A stretch of DNA of 64,000 bases from Tetraselmis striata. Lineage: Eukaryota > Chlorophyta > Chlorodendrophyceae > Chlorodendrales > Chlorodendraceae. The first letter of the stretch is position 1. Every line of letters begins with the position of its first letter. Where the stretch lies: assembly GCA_006384855.1 (NCBI GenBank), contig VCJN01002796.1:1-64000 (forward strand). Direction: 5' to 3'. Below are positions 56,101 through 64,000 of the stretch, one piece after another. The notes beneath the pieces were generated by a model, which did no database searches, was not told the origin of the DNA, and saw only the letters and a list, made by a program, of their open reading frames with translations. Both the position numbers and the translations under genes were made by a program.

Positions 56101-57591
56101 TAGCATTGGTGATATGCTACATCTTGCCAGACGTAAATGCGTTATATCGCATGTACGCGGCGGTGTACACCTAGGGTTATCTAGGGTATTTCTATGATGT
56201 TGCGGCTATCTTGCGTTGCGAGCCCATGGCCGCTCTTGGCACATGCGCTTCAAAAATCAGCGATACCCGCCTGCTAAGTCCGCGCCAAGTCTGCGCACCG
56301 TGCTTCGCCTGCGGGCGGGCCCGCGTCACTACGAGGAAATCTGCCCACTGTGCGAATCAAACCTGCGCACGTGTGTGCGCGCGTACGGAGAGCGCTGCTT
56401 AAACGCTCAGACCGCAGCCCGACAATAACAATGGTGCTTTGTTTTGTTATACATACCCGGTACCGAACGGCCCGTACCCCGTGGGGCACCGATTTGAAGT
56501 TGACCTGTTAAAGAACGTTCATTGCTTTTGACGCATGTAGTAGAGCGATTATTGTCCCTTGCTATGTAGCGATTGCCTGTAGCGCGACCATTAATGCGCG
56601 TTACGTCATTCTGACTGGATCTGAGTAAATGAATTCCGATCGCGCGTTAGCGCGCACGTACTCATAGTGATGTATGTTAAATGATTTAATACCGTATGCG
56701 GGTAGCGAACATTCTTGCACAGTTGCATTCCCCTGATATATGTATAGCGACCATATGATACCTGTAGGGACTTTTATTTTGGTGATTTCCGATATCGCCT
56801 TCTGCTGCTAGCCCATGTAAATAATATACCTGTAGGGACTAGTACTGCTGCAATGCTGCGTGCATTGTAAATCACATAATTGGAAATTTGGCAGTCGCTT
56901 GATCCCGATACCATCCGATGCTAGATGCTATGCGCAACGCCGCCGGTAGGCCTGGCGTCATTCAGCGCGCGTCCTGCGCGGCTGCGAGACGCCGCGCGTG
57001 GCCTGTCCGCGTGTGTCCTCGTCAGCAAACAGCCGTCGACGCGGCGGGGTGCGGAGCTCCGGAACGACGCCGCGTCGAGCCCGGCCCCCCGCCCCCCCCC
57101 GCCCCCACCCCCCGCTCCCAGGCCAAGAAGGCTACCCCACGCCTAGGCTTGGAGACAACATAAGCGCCTATGGTCGCCCGTAGATATGTCAGCAGCTTTG
57201 CCCTGCCGGTCGCGACTGTCGCACTGCCAGGCACTGCCAGGCACTACTCCGATCGGGCAAAGAAAAACGAAAAACAAATCCCGGAGGACGGAGAGCCAAC
57301 CCTATGAACCGCTCCGGAAGACGGGCACGTAGCCTGTCAGCCGCGCTAAGCCAAGACTCCCCGCACACTAAGGCTGAGGTCCAAGTGATGCCATGTGCAG
57401 GGATGGCACAGCAATCAAAGCGGTTCGCCGGACGCACCGATGCAGCTGCAGGGCGACAGCAGCTCGCCGACTTCGTGCGTCTCCTCGAAGCAAATCCGGC
57501 ACATGTACAACTCTCCCACCTGCTTGCCAGCAGTTAGTGCGCCCCGTGCCGTTTTCTCCTCCCCCTGCAGCGTCGCTGTCACGGTCATCAT
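53123..57591 (-). CDS. RING-CH E3-type zinc finger fused to UPF0301 (AlgH/DUF179) domain
   Basis: Seven exons: 57591-57438, 55619-55539, 55327-55187, 54677-54472, 54372-54222, 53647-53514, 53362-53123; phases agree and give 368 residues. The RING-CH (C4HC3) finger is complete once spliced: Cys31, Cys34 (MCRICFEE), Cys48, Cys50 (SPCSC), His58, Cys61 (YVHFKCLRKW), Cys84, Cys87 (EKCSVCQTKF). It is split over three exons, with a 1.8-kb first intron. Hydrophobic stretches near 105-120 and 125-160 suggest two membrane passes, as in MARCH-type ligases. Residues 195-368 are a UPF0301 domain (PGVLLVASEELHNSIFRQSV, RHFVGGPVG, FHGISSWADGQLEGEI). RING-CH proteins move ubiquitin onto membrane targets; the UPF0301 role is unknown. 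A short first coding exon was located by hand because its frame is only 51 codons. Confidence 0.88.
56211..56428 (+). pseudogene. Possible element fragment in the RING-CH gene first intron
   Basis: A 70-codon plus frame (56216-56428) reads RLRAGPRHYEEICPLCESNL, like the Cys-containing close of a LINE or similar ORF. It is antisense to the host gene and has no neighbour domain. Low certainty. Confidence 0.3.
56779..56822 (+). repeat. Solo LINE 3' hairpin tail, second copy
   Basis: GGTGATTTCCGATATCGCCTTCTGCTGCTAGCCCATGTAA, one base shorter than the 51.67-kb copy and followed by the same ATAATAT sequence. It lies in the first intron of the RING-CH/UPF0301 gene. Confidence 0.7.
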
Positions 57592-57999
57592 GATGCGCAG
57601 TGGGGACGGGTCACTTCGCCCGACCGGGGAGCGTGGCAGCTACAGCTGAGGCAAGGCTGGGCGCCGGTGGTTGGAGTCGCACTCGGCTCGCGCGGCAGTG
57701 ACAAAAAAATGCGACCTCGGCACCACGCGCAGCAAACTGAGATTATCAAGAGCATCCTGTCGTCTGGCGGTGTGGCTGTGCGCTGTAGTCGTTACAGGGT
57801 TCTGGTGTGAATTACAAAAGGGCCAGTAACAAATCCACCGCTACTGCAGTCGTACTGAAAGATCGACATCGTCGTCACAGGGTAAGGAAACTACTGGTGT
57901 GAATTACAAAAAGGGCAGTTCCCCAGAATATAAGAATGAAACTACTGGTACTCCCAGCAGCATCACGTTCCATCATCGTTCCAGCATTAATATTGTCAT

Positions 58000-59085
58000 C
58001 GATGGTCGCGACTTGATACCCTGCGCCTGTACAGCGCGTGCGGGCCGGGCTCCCTATCGCTTTTCCAGTCGGATCACGAGTCAGCCCGCAAGATTCCCCA
58101 TGCTGCTTATTCGGTCGCCGCTGCGCGGGTACTTGGCCTTTGCCCGCGCGGAGGTTCCGCGCTTGTCATTTGCCCTGGGCTCACTTGTGGTATTGATCCC
58201 TTATGGCTTCGCTCTACGGATGGCTCGAACCGGAGCGCTACGGATTTCATCGTGGATCATCTACCCATATGCCCCGTAGCGAACTACAAGCACCGCATGC
58301 ATACCGCTTTGAAGAATCTGTGGGCATCTGTGGCAATTGATGCGGGGGCGGTGCTTGACCGGGACCGCTCGGGAGCCGGCGACTTGACCCTTGAGACAAG
58401 TGGGCTGCGCCCAGCGGACCGCTCGCGGCCGTCGGACCTGACGCTGGCGGGGTGGGGGGGAAGGGCGGTGTGCGATTACATGATCGACTTCGCGTGCGTG
58501 CGTGTCCTCCACGACCCCCACTTGGGGCAACGACCCCTGCTGGCGCACCCCGGGAATTGAGGCGACCAAGGCGGAGCATGGTAAGTTGGCAGCGGACCGG
58601 GCGTCTTCCGCCCCAGTGCAGGGTGTTCACCGGTACTACCCTTTTGTGGTTGAGGAGCGCGGCCGTCTCGGGAAGTCCGATTTTGACGGTGGTCTACATC
58701 TTCGCGGTGCTGGTGGCTGTGCGCAACTTTCCTGGCGGTCCTTCCGCCCCGACCTCATGCTTCCTTCGTGGTCAATCCGTTCAGGCACTTCGGAACTTTG
58801 TCGCCAGCCAACTTGCTGAGTTCCGCCGTCACCTGTCGCGCACACGGCGGGGGCTGTTGCAGCGGGTCTCGGCTTGCGTGCATGGTACCATGGGCGGCAT
58901 TCTCTCTGCCTGTGTGCAGATGGCCAAGTCTGATGCGTGGGCTCGTGCCCATTCTGCGTCTTCTCATGTTACTGTTCTCATGTTACTGCTTCCACCTCGC
59001 AGTCGTTGTAGAGGACCTTTCTGATTGTTCTTTTTTTTGGCGATTTCCTGATATCGCCTTCTGCTGCTAGCTTATGTAGCGATCG
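58000..59085 (+). mobile_element. LINE 3' fragment, family C, copy 3 (longest)
   Basis: Plus-strand copy homologous to 22682-21785. Segments KHRMHTALKNLW, SRPSDLTLAGWGG, DYMIDFACV, YYPFVVEERGRLG and RRGLLQRVSACVHGTMGG follow in order, across frameshifts. The 5' limit is uncertain. It closes with GGCGATTTCCTGATATCGCC (perfect GGCGAT/ATCGCC stem) and CTTATGTAG. Confidence 0.7.
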
Positions 59086-59730
59086 CTAGTATTCCCGGAT
59101 CACAGCCGGGAATACTAATTACTATAGTCGCTACCTGTACGACGCCGATATTTGTTTTACTACGCGGATTGGCCGCGCAGCAGTCGCACAGCGCTGACAT
59201 CCACTTGGTTATTATTCACGTATCGTCGTCGGTGGTCGGCTGATTGAACGTAGTACACCGCCCGTCACCGCAACACATATGGATTGACCTGTAGGTAAAT
59301 TTAGCTAAATCCCTCCGTGCTCGGTGCGATGCGCTAGCTCGAACATCCGCCTCTTGCGCGGGGTGCGGGCCCTTTTAGTAGCGGCTGCGCATAGCGACTA
59401 CTGCTGATCTCGTAGCGCCACTGTTTTGGGTGGGTGATTTGATACAGGCCTCTTGTAATTCACACCAGTACGACGACACATTTATGAAGTTATATCACAC
59501 GTTTGTTCGTTTTGCGGGGCATTGTGATTTTGTGGACTCGTCATTGTCCCCAGCTACATTTTCTTCTACTTAGTACGTGCGCTGCGGATATGCTGGTCGC
59601 TTTTTAGGCTCAATCCTTAATTAGCCATATAATCCTTCGTCGCAAATGGGGAACAGAACTCAGTCTCTCATCGCCGCGATGTGTAACGCGATGGGCACCA
59701 ACTGCGTCCAGGGAATAGTTACGTGGGAGA

Positions 59731-59845
59731 AAAGTCGCCTACCTAGGGCTTTCCGTTTCAGGATTGCTGCCTAAACGATTCTCGGTTGAAAGGCTGCCGT
59801 AGAGACGCTGCAAGGGTGCGAGTGCTGTCCCAGGGGCGAAACAAT
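59731..59845 (+). mobile_element. Retroposon B, copy 6, diverged and truncated
   Basis: GTCGCCTACCTAGGGCTTTC ... GTAGAGACGCTGCAAGGG ... GTCCCAGGGGCGAAAC. It has an internal insertion (ATTCTCGGTTGAAAGG) and has lost most of the A tail, so it is an old copy. Confidence 0.75.
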
Positions 59846-60246
59846 ATAGCAATGCGTTGGGGAAGGAACTACATTCCGTGCATCCGAGAGCTCACGGAAA
59901 AATCGAAAGGGGCAAATTCATATCATTGCCCTCAGCCCTAGTCCCTGCGTCTCCAGCTTTAGAACATGATTATGAGCGGCCAATGCCGTGTTCAGCGCCG
60001 TCAACCAGCGGAATTGCCGATGGCGCAGTGGGCAACATACGAATCAAGCAGCCCCGCTGGTCGCGCAAGGTTTGTGTTGTCAGTCTCCTCACAGTCTCGC
60101 AGGTGCTCGTCTTGTAGCGAAGATGAATTAACGCGCTCACGCACGTAATCCAGCCTCGGCATCCATGGCCGCACGTGCCGTCAACGAGCACGGCGCATAA
60201 CGGCCACAGCCTCGCGGCGCGCCAGAAAAGGCTGAAGAAAGGCTAG

Positions 60247-63200
60247 CTAGCGCAGGCCCAGCAGGTCGCCGGGGATGAAGGGGCGCAGCGCGGGTTGGCT
60301 CTGCACCAGGCTGCCAAGCATGCCCGACAGGCACCGCTTGACCTCGTCCATGTCCAGGGCGGCGCTGTCGGTGTCGGCAAACATCGCGGCCAGGTTGGCC
60401 CGCAGCCGCTGCAGCTCTGCGTCCGCCTGCTGGTCCTGGTTGCCGTCCAGCAGGCCGTCCAGGCGGGCCAGGTGCTGCCTGAGCGAGGCCACCGTTGCCG
60501 CCCACGACTCTGCCGCAGCGCAGCACAAGGCAGCGGGCATCGTTAGTTCTGGCAGGGCCGTGCGGTGGCCATGTGGCCGGCCATTGATGGCAACCGACCG
60601 ATCCAGCCACCGGCCGCCAGACGCCTCACCTGGCGAGGACGCGGGGCTGGGACTTCGCTGAGCTGGCGGCGGCGGCCCGGTAGGTGGCGTACTCGGCGCC
60701 TCGGCGTGGCCTGCGCCTGGCGTGGGCACCGGCTGGGTGCGCCAGACAGGGGAGGCCGGCGGGCCGAGGCTGGGGGAGCTGCAGCCCGACCAGCAGGCGC
60801 CCTCGCTGGCGGGCGGTATGGGCGAGGGCAGCCCCGCGGAGGTCGGGCTGCTGAGGCTGGACATGGGGAGGTCCAGGTCCGGGAAGGGGGGCGGGGCGCC
60901 CAGGCGGCGCTGGGACCCCGACTGGGGGCTGTCCGGGGCGGCCATGCGGGAGGTCCGGTGCGCCACCTTGTCCTGGACCCACCTGCCATGCCAGAGGAAC
61001 TCAGCCATGCGCAGCGGACACAGCGCGTTCCGGCGGGACGCATACGCGAGCCGGGGCAGGTCACCTCAGCTTGGCGTCCGCCGCCTCCAGGTTTGCGCCC
61101 AGCGCCCCCATTTGGCTGGCGATGGCGGAGGCGTGGCGCTGCAGGCGCAGCAGCAGCCCTGGCTCGTGCGCGCGCATCGCGTTGGAGCCAAACGGCGCCG
61201 CTTCCGGTGTGTCGGAGACAGTCACGTCGCGCCGCAGAGCCTTCGCACATCCATAATGGCAGGAGGGGGGGAGGGTCAACACCGTGATGGGCTGATTGCC
61301 TATGCAGCGGGGTGCGTCGCTATACACCCACGCTTTGGCTTCGTTATATACCGCGTTAATGACGCCGCTGCGAGAGGGGGGGAGAACTATACTCATCGGA
61401 TGCATGTGGAAATCCAACATAATACAACAGGGATATAGCGCGGAGCCTCCATCATGTTGGGCAAACCAGCTCAAGACCTTGCCGGCCCGCTGACCCAATC
61501 ACATGTTACGGGGCAATGGCAAGAGTCCAGGGTCGGGCCAGCAGTGACAGCCTCCCAGCCGCCGCCTCACTGAGGGGCAGAACCCCAGGAAGCGCGCTGG
61601 GGAGAGGGCCCTCAGGTGCGCCACTCACCTCCACCTTGCGGTCTAGCACCATGAAGGTGGACAGGCTGGCGTCGATGTGGTGCGCCATGCTGGCGAGGTC
61701 CGCGGCGCCCACCTCGGGCAGCGCCTGCATGCGCTCCAGCATGCTGGACACCGCGTGGTCCGAGTCCTCCATCAGGCGCCGGATCTCTGCCTGCATGAGC
61801 GCGGACGCGTGCGCGTGCTGGTCCCGCTCGCCGCGCAGCGCCGTCAGCTGCGCCTGGAGCTGCGCCACCTGCTCGGCGCCCGCCTGGGTGGCGGACACGA
61901 CAGTGGTGTGTTGGTGCGCCACCCCATTGCCATGATGGTGCAAGCCCGCGGGTCACCATCGACCCTTGCCTGCAACGCGTCAGCAGGGTTGGGGGTGTAA
62001 CCGCCGCCGCCATCCCCCGCAGCGCATCTTGCGGGCCTCAGCCGCGCTCTGCGCCTCCTGCCGGAGAGTCACTACCTCAGCCTCCATTGCCGCCATCTGC
62101 TGGCGGAACGTCTCCGGCGGCTCTGCCACCGCGCTGCCCTCGGGGTGTGAGCTCTGAACCGAGGGGGGGGAAGGGGGGGGTCACCGGGTGAGCCAAGGCC
62201 CCGCTCACTGGGCGAATCGTTCCCGGGTGTGATCTATCTTTTTTGGACAGCGACATGCTCTGGCAGAAGTAGGTGATCTTCATACATTTTCCCTTCATTT
62301 GGGGGGAAGGAGGGGGTGGGTACACCTGCTGATTGGGTGATGTTGTGCAAAGGCAACGCACCGCGGCGCCGCACATCCGACACGCCACAGAGCCCTGCGG
62401 AGGCAGGAGCGGGTAACGCCCCCGGGCAATCGCGTGCAGCAGGCAAGAGCCGGGTGCATGTATGGTGGTGACACAGGGGTGTGGCTCGCCTTGCTTCCGG
62501 GGCACGCCTGCTTGCGCCACGCCTTGAAGCGCTCCAGCTCCTGCCCACACTCCGACAGCACGCGGTCCACTGCCTGGGTCTCAAGCCTGCACGTTTGGGC
62601 GAGCACTCGTTTCAAATTCCCGCTGCGCCACGAAAGCAGGTCGCCATGGCTGCTGGTGGATTGGTAGGTGATTGGCGGCGCGGAGAGGCGGCCCACCGTG
62701 CATAGAGGGGCGACGACTTTTTGTGGCGAGTCTCGACCAGTGCCTAGCAGGGGGTTGGGGGGTCAATATGGCAGGCAGGCTCTGGCCAGGTAGCCGCGTG
62801 CATGCTGAAATTTTCATGTTGTCCAAAAATAAATAATACTGACATTTCATTTTTTTCCTGCGCGCACCTGCCGGCACACCGCGGCCACGCGCATCCGATC
62901 GAGCAGCGCCGCATGGCGGGTGAGCTCCTCCACGCGCGCGTCCGCCTCCTGCTTGGACCTGCAAAACGGCGGCGCGGTTGTTGAAAGGGCGAGCCGGTGC
63001 GGGGCGCGCACGGCTTCGAGTGATGGGAAAGCGCTGCTGTTATTGGTAGGAGATACAATATATCTACATATATATCGGTGGCGCGCCCGTTACCTCTTCA
63101 GCTCCGCGTTCTCCGCGCGGGATGCTATCAGCTCCCGCTCCAGCCACACGTCCACAGACGCAGAGACACTGAGGCTGCCCGACTGCGACCGTGTCTTGAG

Positions 63201-63269
63201 AGGCGGCCGGTGCTGTATCCTGCCGTGGGCCGGCGGCGGCGCCGCCGCTGCATGCGACGGCATGGCCAT
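60247..63269 (-). CDS. Coiled-coil protein, function unknown
   Basis: Eight exons proposed: 63269-63094, 62958-62868, 62579-62506, 62151 to about 62028, 61883-61629, 61240-61065, 60982-60630, 60509-60247; roughly 500 residues. Phases agree except at the exon 4 to 5 junction, where no GT donor gives the needed phase 0. Exons 1-6 are rich in Glu, Gln, Arg, Leu and Ala with heptad-like spacing (ELIASRAENAELKR, QQMAAMEAEVVTLRQEAQSA, AEQVAQLQAQLTALRGERDQ), so a long coiled coil is likely. Exon 7 is a Pro/Ser-rich, disordered linker. Exon 8 returns to helices (TVASLRQHLARLDGLLDG) and ends in FIPGDLLGLR. I recognise no family; a cytoskeletal, centrosomal or tethering role would suit the architecture but is not shown. 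Confidence 0.7.
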
Positions 63270-64000
63270 CCCTTGCGCTCTCTCCCGTGCAGATGAGAAG
63301 CTGAATCGAGCGGCGCTGATTTTTGTTTATGTCTGTTGAAGCCGTTGGGTCGGGCGTGCAACCGAGCCAGGGTGGGGCGGACGTGGTTAGGTGTCAGAAG
63401 GCCAGGGTGGACCTGTCTGACGAACTACGTGCTCGCGACTGCGTGTGCAACCAGACGCCTCTGAACTCCGCGTGCCCACTGATGCAGCTCCGCGCCGGCA
63501 TCGGGTGTTGGGTCCGCGTCCTGGCCTCGGGATGCAGAGCTGGCGCCGCGTGCCGCAACCGCTCATGGCTCGGCGACTTGCGCGGCCGCCATACCCGCCC
63601 GTACGGTCTTGTACGGTATATCATCGTACGACGCGCCGATTCAACCGCGCATGCAAGATAATTGCATGCAAGTGCATGGATCATCCGGAATTATGGGCAG
63701 GTATGGGATACTGCGCCCATAGCACTTTGCCTATACATGACTCTTCCCGCCAAACCCCTCATCATACCACCAGAACGAGTGCCCGGGTTTCGATGGACCC
63801 ATGGGATATGAGACAAGGATCAATCCTTACATCGTGTAGATGGTCGCTATTTATACCACGGGGGAAGGTCGCCGTATGGCGAATACCAGCATACATCAGC
63901 GCGGAGCATACAATCAGAACGATTCTTCTGATTCAACCCGTACTGATCTGAAGGTAATCCCGTACGACGCTTCTGTACTACCGGTCTACCGCCAAATTAA
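63270..64000. other. Intergenic, 5' of the coiled-coil gene
   Basis: Would hold the coiled-coil gene promoter. The open frames at 63323-63951 overlap each other on both strands and show no domain or splice logic. Nothing else is recognised. Confidence 0.45.

Larger units (their letters stand above)
57592..60246. other. Intergenic, with LINE C and retroposon B copies
   Basis: Left end is the 5' region of the RING-CH gene. Positions 57790-57950 carry two copies of the GGTGTGAATTACAAAA motif and one AACAAATCCACCGCTAC motif. Between 59090 and 59730 I see no gene. Positions 59850-60246 lie 3' of the coiled-coil gene and show only short open frames. Confidence 0.5.

Overview
This window is nuclear DNA of a eukaryote, most likely a unicellular alga or related protist. 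The genes are split by GT-AG introns, exons are very GC-rich, TFIID subunit TAF6 is present, and the spaces between genes hold LINE, SINE and tyrosine-recombinase retroelements. The gene content (chitin synthase, plant-type fucosyltransferase-like enzyme, sulfotransferase, a 2OG-Fe(II) oxygenase with TET/JBP-like motifs, a Calx-beta surface protein) would suit a haptophyte or green alga. I cannot fix the lineage from sequence alone. Nothing bacterial, viral or CRISPR-like is visible.

Layout. 0.4-1.5 kb (+): sulfotransferase. 2.5-3.2 kb: retroposon B and a LINE tail. 4.2-7.4 kb: a decayed tyrosine-recombinase element with direct terminal repeats and no visible reverse transcriptase. 9.0-12.0 kb (-): leucine-rich-repeat/2OG-Fe(II) oxygenase fusion. 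12.2-13.2 kb: nested SINE and retroposon insertions. 13.6-17.1 kb (+): TAF6. 17.8-21.3 kb (-): fucosyltransferase-like enzyme. 21.8-30.5 kb: a retroelement graveyard (three LINE 3' fragments, a second tyrosine-recombinase remnant, SINE and retroposon B copies). 31.1-37.2 kb (+): chitin synthase. 39.3-50.8 kb (-): secreted/transmembrane Reeler-like/Cys-rich/Calx-beta protein. 53.1-57.6 kb (-): RING-CH plus UPF0301 membrane protein. 58-59.9 kb: LINE and retroposon copies. 60.2-63.3 kb (-): coiled-coil protein.

Exon models were built by hand from GT-AG junctions and reading-frame phase. In seven of the eight genes (one of them single-exon) the coding lengths sum to a whole open frame; the coiled-coil gene keeps one unresolved junction. 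Several genes would act on the cell surface or in the secretory route: chitin synthase makes a beta-1,4-GlcNAc polymer, the fucosyltransferase-like and sulfotransferase enzymes would decorate glycans, and the Calx-beta protein would sit at the membrane. That they work together is inference; nothing shows co-regulation. The most novel items are the LRR-oxygenase fusion, the RING-CH/UPF0301 fusion, and poly-C runs placed directly downstream of 5' splice sites.
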